The notes below the pieces were generated by a model, which ran no database searches, was not told the DNA's origin, and saw only the letters and a list, made by a program, of their open reading frames with translations. Of a DNA stretch of 64,000 nt, positions 20,704-31,900 are shown piece after piece. The DNA is from an uncultured Prevotellaceae bacterium (GTDB lineage Bacteria > Bacteroidota > Bacteroidia > Bacteroidales > Bacteroidaceae), in NCBI GenBank assembly GCA_947305005.1, contig CAMZCM010000004.1:108680-172679 (forward strand). The letters are read 5' to 3'. The translations under genes were made by a program, and so were the position numbers. Every line of letters begins with the position of its first letter. The stretch's first letter is position 1.

Positions 20704-22221
20704 ATGATGGGTATCCTGGCACAAGCCATCAACGAGGATGGTCTGCCTGCCTCGGACGCGATTGGCTACGCCCTACCCTACTACGCTTTCAACCATGAGG
20801 ACAGCGTGAAATACTACATCAAGAATGAAGACGAGAGTCACGGCCTGCGTACGGCGTACCTCGTGGAAACCGAGACTCACGCCCTGCAATGGAAGACGAT
20901 GAGCGCCGAGGAAGCTGCCGCTGACGACGCTGCCGCCTGGTATCTCACTTTCACACCCGAGAACCAATACTACCAGTTACGCAACGCTGCCACAGGCTAT
21001 TACATGACCTACAGTAGCGGCATCAAGACTGCCAAGCATGCAAAGACTACCGCTGCCGACAACTTCCACCTGATGCGCGGACGTGTTGATGTGAGTGGTC
21101 ATCGCGGCTACTACATCATCCATCCTGAAAGCTCGGCCAATCCACCCTGTCTCAATGCTACGGCGAGCGGCAAGACAGGAACTGCACAATGGAACATCGC
21201 CAAGAGCGCGAAGACCCAGCGGTGGCTGATCCTCACGGCCAACGAGGCCCTGAACTTCGACAACGGTAACATCGATTTGGCACGTGCTGAGCTGAGTGAT
21301 CTGCTGGCACGGATACGCCAGCTGGCACAGACGCCTCACGATGAAGATGTCGAGGGCGCCGACGCCACACTAACCACCACCCTCGAAGACATCGAGAGTC
21401 AGGCTGACACATGCACAAAGGGTGCTGAAGTCAATGCACTCATCAATCAAGCACGCAGCGCCGCCACAGATTTCCTCTCCAGCGTCTCTGTTGCCGATGT
21501 GGCTCAACCCTTCGACCTCACTTTCTTCATTGAGAATCCCGACTTCGACAACGATGCCACCACGGGATGGACATCGACAAATGGCGCTCCTGGCTATGAC
21601 GCGCAGGGAGCTGAGTTCTACGAGAAGCAGTTCGACTTCTATCAGGTGCTAGACAATATGCCGGCGGGCAAGTATGAGTTACGCGCCAACGCTTTCCAAC
21701 GTCCCGGAGCTTATGATAGTGTCCTACAGCCCTTCCTCAAGGGAAATGCCAGGGTCACCTGCTCACTATATATCAACAAGACCACAGCAGCTATCAAGCA
21801 TATCTGCGAGGACCGCCAACCCAACTACCTCTTCAACGACGGCGGATGGGGCAGCGACTGCAAGTTCTCCGACGATACCTATATCCCCAACTGCATGACG
21901 GGTGCGGAAAAATATTTTGCACAGGGTTACTACGACAGCAGTGTAGAAGCACAACTCGAGACGAAGGGCACAACCCTCCGCATAGGTATCAAATGCACCA
22001 GCACATCTTCTGCCTACTGGATGATGTTCGACCACTTCCGTCTGCACTTCTTCGGAGGCGCCAATGCCCCCAACGGCATCAATGAAGTGGAAGGTGGAAA
22101 GGGGAATGTGCAAATGGCAAACGGCAACAACACCTACGACCTGCAAGGACGTCGCCTAACAACATCGCCCAAGAAAGGACTATACATCGTTGGTAAAAAG
22201 AAGGTATTATTAGCCCCATAA
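20704..22221 (+). pseudogene. Probable 5'-truncated secreted protein (ricin/carbohydrate-binding-like repeats plus C-terminal sorting-like tail)
   Basis: No signal peptide despite export-type C-terminus TYDLQGRRLTTSPKKGLYIVGKKKVLLAP. The +1-shifted upstream frame reads QVPILSPYDITVFQGETTTSTA and stops exactly at the ORF start. Confidence 0.5.
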
Positions 22222-22279
22222 ATCCGTCGAAGAGGTGAATATTTATGTCTGCAGACATTGTATATTGTGATTTTCTCCG

Positions 22280-22287
22280 TACCTTTG
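22280..22287 (+). promoter_or_regulatory. -7 box TACCTTTG for hisS, with TTG 19 nt upstream
   Basis: TTG-N19-TACCTTTG, 22 nt upstream of ATG 22309. Confidence 0.6.
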
Positions 22288-22308
22288 CAGCCGCAAAAAG
22301 AAATAACT

Positions 22309-23670
22309 ATGGCACAGAAACCCAGTATTCCCAAAGGTACGCGCGACTTCGGCCCCGCTGAAATGGCGCGACGCAACTATATCTTCGACACCATCCGCAG
22401 TGTCTATGCCCTCTACGGCTTCCGCCAGATTGAGACGCCGGCTATGGAAAACCTGTCAACCCTGATGGGCAAATACGGCGAGGAGGGCGACAAACTCCTG
22501 TTCAAGATTCTGAATTCAGGCGATTTCTTGAAAGGTGTGAATGTAGGAGATACAGCCGATGGCGGTTCGCCCAAGTTGGCAGCACAGCTCTGTGAAAAGG
22601 GTTTACGCTATGATCTTACCGTTCCCTTTGCCCGCTATGTGGTGCAGCATCGCGAAGAACTGACACTGCCCTTCCGCCGTTTCCAGATTCAGCCAGTGTG
22701 GCGCGCTGATCGTCCGCAGAAAGGCCGTTATCGTGAGTTCTATCAGTGTGACGCTGACGTGGTGGGAAGTGACTCACTGCTGAACGAAGTGGAGCTGATG
22801 CAAATCGTTGATGAGGTGTTCCGCCGTTTCGGCATCCGCGTGTGTATCAAGATCAACAATCGCAAGATCCTCACAGGTATCGCAGAGATGATTGGACAGG
22901 CTGACAAGATTGTGGATATCACCGTTGCCATTGACAAGCTCGACAAAATAGGATTGGAGAATGTCAACGCAGAGCTGGCAGAAGACGGCATCCCCGCAGA
23001 TGCCATCGAGAAACTGCAACCCATCATCAAGCTCAGCGGCTCCAATGAGGAGAAACTGCAAACGATGCGCGAAGTGCTGAAAGATAGCGAGACAGGACTG
23101 AAAGGATGCGAGGAAGTGGAGTTTGTGCTAAAGACACTTAATCATCAGCTCACCAACGCTATTGAGCTGGATCTGACGCTGGCCCGCGGTTTGAACTACT
23201 ACACAGGCTGTATTTTTGAAGTGAAGGCTTTGGATGTGGAGATTGGCAGCATCACAGGTGGCGGCCGCTACGATAACCTGACGGGGATCTTCGGTATGCC
23301 AGGCTTATCGGGTGTTGGCATCTCTTTTGGCGCAGATCGCATTTATGACGTGCTGAATCAACTAGATCTCTATCCGAAAGAAGTGAGCACTGCGACACAA
23401 TTGCTGTTTGTGAATTTTGGCGATGCAGAGGCTGCCTATGCCCTACCCGCCATCGCTGCCTGCCGTAAGGCGGGCATACGCGCCGAAATTTATCCTGACG
23501 CTGCGAAGATGAAGAAGCAGATGCAGTACGCTAACGCCCGCGAGATTCCCTTTGTGGCACTTGCCGGCGAGACGGAAATAGCTGCAGGAAAGTTCACGCT
23601 CAAGAACATGACAACAGGTGAACAGTCTCTGGTGACGACTGAAGAAATCATCAGTCAAATCCAAAAATAA
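22309..23670 (+). CDS. hisS: Histidyl-tRNA synthetase
   Basis: [61 protein letters not shown]. Confidence 0.97.
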   Translation: MAQKPSIPKGTRDFGPAEMARRNYIFDTIRSVYALYGFRQIETPAMENLSTLMGKYGEEGDKLLFKILNSGDFLKGVNVGDTADGGSPKLAAQLCEKGLRYDLTVPFARYVVQHREELTLPFRRFQIQPVWRADRPQKGRYREFYQCDADVVGSDSLLNEVELMQIVDEVFRRFGIRVCIKINNRKILTGIAEMIGQADKIVDITVAIDKLDKIGLENVNAELAEDGIPADAIEKLQPIIKLSGSNEEKLQTMREVLKDSETGLKGCEEVEFVLKTLNHQLTNAIELDLTLARGLNYYTGCIFEVKALDVEIGSITGGGRYDNLTGIFGMPGLSGVGISFGADRIYDVLNQLDLYPKEVSTATQLLFVNFGDAEAAYALPAIAACRKAGIRAEIYPDAAKMKKQMQYANAREIPFVALAGETEIAAGKFTLKNMTTGEQSLVTTEEIISQIQK

Positions 23671-23875
23671 GTTGAAAAATCTTTATATCAAGTAGAAAAA
23701 GGGGGCGCTTTTTGATAGAAAAAGTGCCCCTTTATCGTACAAAAAGGAGAACAATCGCTTTATTTCACAATGAAAGCAACAAATCCTCCAAATCTTTTGT
23801 TCGATTTTTCTTGCGGGAGTGAAGAAAAAAGCAGACCTTTGCAGCCGAAAATTTTTGCATATCTATAAAAGGTAT

Positions 23876-25507
23876 ATGAACAAACGTATTTTATTGGCCG
23901 GTTTTTTGGTGATGACAAGCTTGACAAACGTGGCAGCACAGACGTTGAGCCTTGATAGTTGTCGTGCACTGGCCATCCGCAACAACAAAGAACTGCAGAT
24001 GAGCAGCCTCAAGAAAGAGGCAGCACATTGGCAGCACAAAAGTGCTGTGACGAACTACCTGCCAAAGGTGACGGCAACCGGCACCTATCAGCACACGACT
24101 CGTGAAATTTCCCTACTCAGCGACGAGCAAAAAGAAAAGCTCAGCACGATGGGAACGACAATGACAGGAGCGCTTGGGCAACACATGCAACAGTCGTCAC
24201 AGACGCTCGTCAACAATTTGCAACAGCGATTTGACAACTTTAAAACGACACCGTTGTTTGCACAGTTGATGTCAGATCCTCAGGTTTTGCAATTCCTGTC
24301 TGCTAATCCGCAAATGATCTCATTGCTGACCAGTCCTACGCTCATGCAACAACTGGCAGGTCCTCTGATGCAAGATGCAGCCACAGCATTGACACCTGTA
24401 TTCGCGAATTTGGCCGCCACTTTGGACGGAACAGGACAAAGCATAGTAGATGCTTTCCAAACTGATTCCCGCAACGTAGCAGGCGCCGCAGTGTTGCTTA
24501 CACAACCTCTTTATATGGGTGGTAAGATTCGTGCATACGACAAAATCACACGTCTGGCAGAGGAAGCTGCAGAGCAACAATACTCAATGGAGGAACAGAA
24601 TCTCTTGGTGAGCGTCGATGAAGCCTACTGGCGTATCGTAGCACTGCAAAGCAAGAAGGAGCTGGCAGAAAGTTTTCTGGAGACCGTGAAGAAACTGGAT
24701 CAAGATGTGGAGAAGGTCATTGCCGAAGGCATGGCCACCAAGGCTGACGGACTAACCGTAAAGGTGAAGTTGAACGAGGCTGAGGTCTCTGTGATTCAAG
24801 TGGATAACGGTTTAGTTCTATCCCGTATGGCGCTGGCGCAACTATGTGGTCTCCCCTTGGATAGTCAATTTACGCTGGCCGACGAGGGCGAGATGGACAG
24901 CCATCCCTTGCCGGTCATTCAGGACGAAAGCACAACAGAAGCGGTAGCATCAGCGATGGCTAACCGTCCAGAGTTACGTGCTTTGGACATTGCTGCTCAG
25001 GTGAAGAGACAGCAGGTGAACGTGGCCCGTTCAGAATATATGCCCAATCTGGCACTCACGGCAGGCTATTTGGTTACAAATCCAAATCTCTATAATGGCT
25101 TCCAAAAGAAATTTGGTGGAGCCTTCAATATTGGCGTGGTGCTGAAAGTGCCTATCCTCACATGGGGCGACCGCATCTATAAAGTGAAACAGGCCAAGGC
25201 AGAAGCGCAGATGGCCGAAACTCGCTACGAGGAAACACGTGAGAAGATTTCCTTGCAAGTGAATCAGAACCAACAGAAGCTGCAGGAGGCTCAGAAGCGT
25301 CTGGCTACAGCCATGCGCAGCCAAGATCAAGCTGACGAAAACCTGCGAATGGCCAATCTCGGCTTACAAGAAGGCGTGATTCCTGTGTCCAATGTACTGC
25401 AGGCACAGACGGCTTGGCTCTCCGCTCATTCCACGTTGGTAGATGCTCAGATTGATGTCCGATTGGCAGATCTGTACCTGTCTAAAGCCAAAGGCATTTT
25501 GAAATGA
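23876..25507 (+). CDS. TolC family outer membrane efflux protein
   Basis: MNKRILLAGFLVMTSLTNVAAQTLSLDSCRALAIRNNKEL; OEP-type repeats. Confidence 0.92.
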   Translation: MNKRILLAGFLVMTSLTNVAAQTLSLDSCRALAIRNNKELQMSSLKKEAAHWQHKSAVTNYLPKVTATGTYQHTTREISLLSDEQKEKLSTMGTTMTGALGQHMQQSSQTLVNNLQQRFDNFKTTPLFAQLMSDPQVLQFLSANPQMISLLTSPTLMQQLAGPLMQDAATALTPVFANLAATLDGTGQSIVDAFQTDSRNVAGAAVLLTQPLYMGGKIRAYDKITRLAEEAAEQQYSMEEQNLLVSVDEAYWRIVALQSKKELAESFLETVKKLDQDVEKVIAEGMATKADGLTVKVKLNEAEVSVIQVDNGLVLSRMALAQLCGLPLDSQFTLADEGEMDSHPLPVIQDESTTEAVASAMANRPELRALDIAAQVKRQQVNVARSEYMPNLALTAGYLVTNPNLYNGFQKKFGGAFNIGVVLKVPILTWGDRIYKVKQAKAEAQMAETRYEETREKISLQVNQNQQKLQEAQKRLATAMRSQDQADENLRMANLGLQEGVIPVSNVLQAQTAWLSAHSTLVDAQIDVRLADLYLSKAKGILK

Positions 25508-25539
25508 AAAATGGAAATTGAAAAAAATGAAAAAATACT

Positions 25540-26526
25540 ATGGCAAAGAGAAGTAAACTGAACAATTTATTGATCATCTCAATCGTGCTCATTGGCGTCA
25601 TGATTGCAGTGGTCATTGTGGGCTTTGTGCTCCCGAAGCCTCAGGAAATACTGCAAGGACAGGCTGAGACATCGGATTATCGCATCTCCAGCAAGGTGCC
25701 CAGCCGCGTGAAGGAATTCCGCGTGCAGACAGGTGACAAGGTAAAGGCCGGCGACACACTGGTTATCATGGACTCTCCCGAAGTGATTGCCAAATTGGAA
25801 CAGGCACAGGCTGCCGAAGCTGCTGCCAAAGCTATTGAAATGAAAGCTCAAAACGGCGCACGCCAGCAGGAAATCCAAGGCGCATTCGAACTTTGGCAGA
25901 AAGCAAAGGCTGGTCTTGATGTATGCGAGAAAACTTATGCCCGTGTATCCCGTTTGTTTGATGAAGGCGTGATTGCCGCCCAAAAACGCGATGAAGCTGA
26001 AGCACAGCTGAAGGCTATGCAGGCTACAGAGAAAGCAGCGCGCAGCCAGTATGAGATGGCACGCGAGGGTGCTCGTCAAGAGGATAAGATGGCTGCTTCC
26101 GCACAAGTGGCTCGTGTGCAGGGTATGGTTCAGGAAGTTGAAGGTTACATGAAGGAAACCGTACTTCTGGCTACCGCTGACGGCACTGTTACAGAAGTCT
26201 TCCCCAAAGTGGGTGAACTCGTAGGTCAGGGCGCTCCCATCATGAACATTGCCAAGGACGACGACATCCGTTTCATCTTTAATGTACGTGAGGACTACCT
26301 GCCTGGCATGACCCTTGACAAGGAGGTCAGCATCTACGTACCTGCTGTGGATCGTGACCTGACCGTTCGCGTCACCAGTATCAATGTGATGGGCAGCTAT
26401 GCCACATGGAAGGCGACAAAGGCCCTTGATCAATACGACCTAAAGACGTTCGAAGTAACAGCACGTCCTGTGAATCAAGCCGATATCAAAGATATCTTGG
26501 CTGGTATGACTGCGATTATTAAATAA
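25540..26526 (+). CDS. HlyD/EmrA-type membrane fusion protein
   Basis: N-terminal TM; SKVPSRVKEFRVQTGDKVKAGDTLVIMDSPEV; ADGTVTEVFPKVGELVGQGAPIM. Confidence 0.92.
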   Translation: MAKRSKLNNLLIISIVLIGVMIAVVIVGFVLPKPQEILQGQAETSDYRISSKVPSRVKEFRVQTGDKVKAGDTLVIMDSPEVIAKLEQAQAAEAAAKAIEMKAQNGARQQEIQGAFELWQKAKAGLDVCEKTYARVSRLFDEGVIAAQKRDEAEAQLKAMQATEKAARSQYEMAREGARQEDKMAASAQVARVQGMVQEVEGYMKETVLLATADGTVTEVFPKVGELVGQGAPIMNIAKDDDIRFIFNVREDYLPGMTLDKEVSIYVPAVDRDLTVRVTSINVMGSYATWKATKALDQYDLKTFEVTARPVNQADIKDILAGMTAIIK

Positions 26527-26539
26527 AGACGACAGCAAC

Positions 26540-27715
26540 ATGCGACAAGCATTTCTCGATATCTGGACGATTATCCGTCGCGAACTGAATACCTTTTCGA
26601 GACGGCCAATCTTCTTCGTGGTCATGTTTGTGGCACCATTGGGATTCCTGACGTTCTTCACAACGCTGATGGAAGCTGGCCTGCCGACGAAGCTGCCTGC
26701 AGCACTGGTGGATGAAGACAACACTCATGTTACCCGCCAGCTGACACGCATCCTCGGCGCGATGGAAGAAACCCACTTCGTGATGCAAAGCTATAGCTTC
26801 ACCGAGGCGCGTCAGGCCATGCAACGAGGCGAGATCTATGCCATCTTCCGCATTCCCAAAGGAACGACAGAAGCAGCACTGACACAACGACAACCTGTCA
26901 TCTCTTTTTACACCAACGACACGTATTTCATCCCTGCCTCGCTATTGATGAAAGACATGAGAAAGATGAGCGAAATGGCAGGCTTGGCAATGACTCGAGC
27001 TACCATGAGGGCACGCGGTTTCCGCGATGACCAAATCATGGGGACACTGCAACCCATTGTCGTTGAGAGCCACCCGCTTGGCAACTCATTCCTGAACTAC
27101 TCTGTGGTGCTTTCCAATCTACTGGTACCAGGCTTGCTGATGCTAGTCATCATGCTGACAACTTCCTACGCATTGGGTATGGAGTGGAAGCGCGGAACAC
27201 AGAAAAAATTGTATGAGATGGGCAAGGGACGAATTTGGGTGATTGTCTTTGGTAAACTGATTCCACAGACAGTGGTCTATACCGTCATGTTCTGGCTGAT
27301 AGACATTATTTTCTACAGTTATTTACAGTTCCCTTGCGCTTGCGGCATTCCTCGTATGATGCTATGGGGTTTCTTGGCAGTGCTGGCATCACAGGGCTTC
27401 GGTTTGTTGCTTTTCGAAGCTTTCCCCGGGCAGATGCGTATGGCTATGTCGGCCTGCTCGCTGTTGGGTGTGATGCAGTTCTCACTGGCAGGCTTCTCAT
27501 TCCCCGTTTCAGCAATGGACGCCCCCTTCCAATGGCTGTCGAATATCTTCCCTTTGCACCATTATTTCCTCATATACGTCAACCAGTGCCTGAACGGATA
27601 CCCCATCTATTATGCGTGGTCCAGTGTAGCAGCGCTCTTGTGCATCTTCTTCCTGCCACAGTTATTCTCCTTCCGCCTGACAGACGCTTTCCTACATAAA
27701 GAATATCGAGCATGA
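26540..27715 (+). CDS. ABC-2 type permease (1)
   Basis: YbhS/R-like architecture: TM, large extracytoplasmic loop, five C-terminal TMs. Confidence 0.88.
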   Translation: MRQAFLDIWTIIRRELNTFSRRPIFFVVMFVAPLGFLTFFTTLMEAGLPTKLPAALVDEDNTHVTRQLTRILGAMEETHFVMQSYSFTEARQAMQRGEIYAIFRIPKGTTEAALTQRQPVISFYTNDTYFIPASLLMKDMRKMSEMAGLAMTRATMRARGFRDDQIMGTLQPIVVESHPLGNSFLNYSVVLSNLLVPGLLMLVIMLTTSYALGMEWKRGTQKKLYEMGKGRIWVIVFGKLIPQTVVYTVMFWLIDIIFYSYLQFPCACGIPRMMLWGFLAVLASQGFGLLLFEAFPGQMRMAMSACSLLGVMQFSLAGFSFPVSAMDAPFQWLSNIFPLHHYFLIYVNQCLNGYPIYYAWSSVAALLCIFFLPQLFSFRLTDAFLHKEYRA

Positions 27716-28896
27716 AAAGACCTAAGTTTCCCGTATTGCATATATGGCTTGATGAATTGTCTGATATTGTCAAGGACGAGGGTATCCTTATTTTCATCAT
27801 TCTCTTGCCTTTGGCTTATCCAATTCTGTATGCAATGATTTACAATACAGAGACGCAGCGTCAGTTGCCCATCTGTGTTGTAGATGAGAGCATGACGGAT
27901 CGCAGCCGCGACTTCATCCGTCGTGTGGATGCTACGCCTGAGGTAAAGGTGGAGACCTACTGTGCGGAGATGGGCGAGGCGCAGGAACTGATGCGTCGAC
28001 GTGAAGTATTTGGTATTCTGCGTATTCCCAAGGAGTTTGATGAGCGTTTGTGGCGTGGTCAACAGGCTGTCGTAGGCTTGTATAGCGACCTCACGTCAAT
28101 GCTCTATTACAAGGTAGAATATCTCGCCGTCATCAATGTGGCACAAGAGCTGAACCGTAATATCAAAGTCCGTGAGCATCAGTCAAACATAACTGCACGC
28201 GAAGAGGAGTTGGCACGATGGCCCATCCGTTTTGACGAAGTGAAACTATATAATTCTGCCGGAGGTTTTGCAGCTTTCTTGATACCTCCTGTACTGATGT
28301 TGATTCTGCAGCAGGCATTGTGTCTGGGTGTGGGAATGTCTATGGGACGTGCGCGTGAGCGCTTCCGCGGCCTTGTGATTCCACCTACAAAACACTATAA
28401 GAACACCCTTGAGATTGTTCTTGGCAAGGGGCTTGTCCATTTCAGCATCTTCTTTATTATGGCGCTGTATATGGCTTATTGCGTGACACACTGGTTTGGT
28501 CTTCCTCAACTCGGACATTTCTGGGAACTCGTAGGTTTCTTTGTACCTTACCTGTTAGCCTGTACGTATATGGCTATCTTCTGGAGCAGCTTTGTCTATC
28601 GTCGTGAGGACTGCATCCTGCTGTTCGTCTTCATGTCTATCCCCCTGTTGTTCATCAGCGGTGTCAGTTGGCCTGGCGCATCCATTCCTCAGTTCTGGAA
28701 GTACTTTGGCTACATATTCCCCTCTACGTGGGGAGTTAACGCCTACGTCCGTATTCAGGGTATGGGCGCCTCATTGGGCGATTGCCATCAGGAACTATTG
28801 GCACTATGGAGACTGACAGGCGTATATTTCATCCTGTCCTGCTTCGTCTATATGTACGAAATCCGCAAGTCTGTGGGTCGTACGCTTTTCAATTAA
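27712..28896 (+). CDS. ABC-2 type permease (2)
   Basis: Same architecture; ATGA overlap with preceding gene. Confidence 0.88.
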   Translation: MKRPKFPVLHIWLDELSDIVKDEGILIFIILLPLAYPILYAMIYNTETQRQLPICVVDESMTDRSRDFIRRVDATPEVKVETYCAEMGEAQELMRRREVFGILRIPKEFDERLWRGQQAVVGLYSDLTSMLYYKVEYLAVINVAQELNRNIKVREHQSNITAREEELARWPIRFDEVKLYNSAGGFAAFLIPPVLMLILQQALCLGVGMSMGRARERFRGLVIPPTKHYKNTLEIVLGKGLVHFSIFFIMALYMAYCVTHWFGLPQLGHFWELVGFFVPYLLACTYMAIFWSSFVYRREDCILLFVFMSIPLLFISGVSWPGASIPQFWKYFGYIFPSTWGVNAYVRIQGMGASLGDCHQELLALWRLTGVYFILSCFVYMYEIRKSVGRTLFN

Positions 28897-28906
28897 CACA
28901 CTGCTT

Positions 28907-31900
28907 TCAGCGAATGACTTTCTGTGTATGGGAACCTTGTTTCATGAGGTATAACCCTGCGGAAGTCTTTTGCTGATTTTGCAGGCGTCTGCCCAAAATG
29001 TCGTAGAGCTGAACCTGTGCTCCAGTTTCTTCTTCAGCAACAGATGGTGCTTGGACATCATCTGTCTTGAGTAAAGCTTCTTCTGCCCTTTCTATGGCTT
29101 CGCGCACGGCTTTCTTCACTTCGCTGGTGACAGTATTATCACTGATATGGGAGCGGAATTTGTAGAGCTGGCTGCTGAGTGCATCGAAGGCTGTCGTCAC
29201 CCAAGGCTTTTGATAATAGGGTGAAGCCTCTTCATCAAAAATGACAGGATGCATCTGGAACTCGCTCATAGCAAACACACGGCTATCGGAGCGATTGCCA
29301 TAGGTTTGAAGCACTTGGAAACGGAAATAACGCATAATGCTATCCGTGAAAATAACTGGAGAAGTGTAATTTTCTTTGATACTAGTCGGAAAGCCTTCTG
29401 TCAGGTGAGCCAGCGTCACAAACTTACTGTTGCTGGGAGCTGCAGAGACCACGATATCCACAGGGATATCAGGTTGTCCATACTCTGGATTTTGCGATGG
29501 TGAGAAAGTAAAACAGAAAGCATTCTGCTTCATCGTAGCACGTGCCTGGATATAAGACATTTCATTGGGCCATTCAATGCCGCTATACCAAGTCTCGTAG
29601 TATGTGTTTTTATTTTGGTCCAGCAGCTTTTCAAGGTTATGAATCTCCTGTTGCGTGGTATTGGTATTGGAGGTCATGACGCTAGCAGTACGAAGAAGAC
29701 GCGAAGACAATTGAGGCTCTGCGACAAAGGCTTTCGCATAGGTTTGAAGGCCTTGTTGGAATAGGTATTCAGGATTGTTATCCTCGTGAACGGTCCTTTC
29801 TGCGTCAGTAATGAGCTCACGAACTGACGATTCCTCAGGACGCAAAGCATGGTTTGTGCGCAGGTGGAAGATGGTAGATGAGGTAGCCGACGATGTGATG
29901 GTTACTGCTTTCTCCGAAGTACCATTCGTAGTGATGAAAACGCCTTTCACCTGAATAGTGAAACCGTCGCCGCTCTTGGAAACAGTGAACGAAGAAGGAG
30001 TGTCTGACAGGGAGAGCTTCTTTTCATTCTCGTTAAAATACAGGTATTTCTTAGCACCCAAATTGTACAGATAATAATCCTTATATTTCTCGGAACGCAG
30101 AATGAGCCAGTTGCAGCGCGGATTGGTGACAGAGCAAGGCTGACGATAGGCATCGAGAGCGTCAGTGACATTAGAAGCTGCAATAGACAGCTCGTCATCC
30201 TCGTTGACGATAATATCGCCTCGTCCTGACGCCTGATGAATCTGATAGGCTGCCAACGGAGTGAAATGTTCAGCCTTTGCAACAACACCATAGGTGAGCG
30301 GGAATGCCATATCGCCAATCGTTTCGATGGCAATCCGTAGCGCTTCAATATCTGTGCAAGTGCCATCTGCATAGAGAGTGCGCAGTGCTGCAACATCTGT
30401 TGGTGCATAACCTGCATACTGATCAGATTCGTCAAGAACCTCTTTTGCAAGACGGAGAAGATCTACCAGACGATACTCGTTCTTGAAATAAATCTCGTTG
30501 ATAACAAGGTTCGAGCCATAACCGGAAGAGAAGCGTAGCCTGAAGAAACGTGAAGTGACAGGCTCTGGCAGTTGAATCGTGGGATAATCAGAATCTTCTA
30601 TAGTGAGGTTGGTAGCGGCACTTGTCCATCTTGTACCATCCTCTGAAACCTGCAATGTCAGTTGCTTGGCACGATAGCTGTTGTCTCGACTCTGATAAAG
30701 TTCTATGGAACGTACGGTAACAGGCTCCATCGCATCAATAGTGAATGTATGAGGGTAACTCACAGAGCCATTCTTCCATTTATTGTGATAATAAGTCGTC
30801 TTGTTACCGTCAAGTATCATCGTAGCGCGCCCATAATCTCCTTCGCCCACCGTCTCTTCATCGCTATAAGCGATTACCTTCCATGTGGCAGGATCTGAAA
30901 CGACACGCGTATTCTCAACACGTGAACGGATGGTCTTGGCCTGACTATTGGTGAGGGCTTTATCTACGCGCTGAGTGAGACGTGCGACATCAATAGTATC
31001 TACCCATGGCATATTGCCTGGCATGGGAGGCTCATAAGTATGAGAGCTGTCTCGTGTGCCCATATATCCACCCGTCTCCAGATAGAAACAATTCTCATAA
31101 AGATCTGTAACACCATGCCCGAAATCGTAACGTGAATAGCGTTTACCGTTATTCTGCGTGTTCCCGAAGCCCGCATAGTTCAACGCATACCACTTTCCTG
31201 TTTCAGCCGAACGCATAGCTCCATTGCGGAAATAGCAGCGACGCATCAAGTCACCACCGATGTTACCAAAATTCTCTAAAAAACTATAAATGCCAGAGGT
31301 GAGACGGTTAGCACTAGCCATACGCAAGGTTCCGATATAGCGCCATTCTGTGTCCTCTGCCATCTTGTACCACATCGACTGCAGCGTACTCTCGTACTCG
31401 GTTGTCGTAGTCTTTCCATTGGCATCGGTTTTAGTGACGCTGATAATATCTGGGCGAACATTATAGAGGAACTGCACCCAGTGGTCAAACTCCCACAGGT
31501 TATCCTCGTTGTAGCGGATACTGGAACCCGTTCCCTCACCACCAAAACGGGTGGCATAGGTACCAGGGCCAAGATCTACAGCTGCAGCACGCAAAATATC
31601 GGGCAGGTTTTTATCCTTGTCCACATCACCATTGTCCCACACCGAGAAGAGCACGGAGTGACCATAGCTACCATCGCTACGCGTAGGCATCTGGATTCCA
31701 GAATAGATGCCATCAGCACCTATCGACATCTGGTAAGTAGCCTGACGACGATAGGCACTAGGATACATCACTTCTAAATAAGTCCAGTTATAAGCTTCAC
31801 CCGAGGGCGCACCTGGTACCTTCGTATCCCACCAGAGGTGAACGCTGGGCGCCATGAATATCTCTGAGTCAGTAATGCTAAGGGTGGAAGAGCGTTGAAA

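Noticed and set aside
25579-26433. 284-aa minus ORF
   Set aside because: Antisense of the HlyD gene; no motif support.
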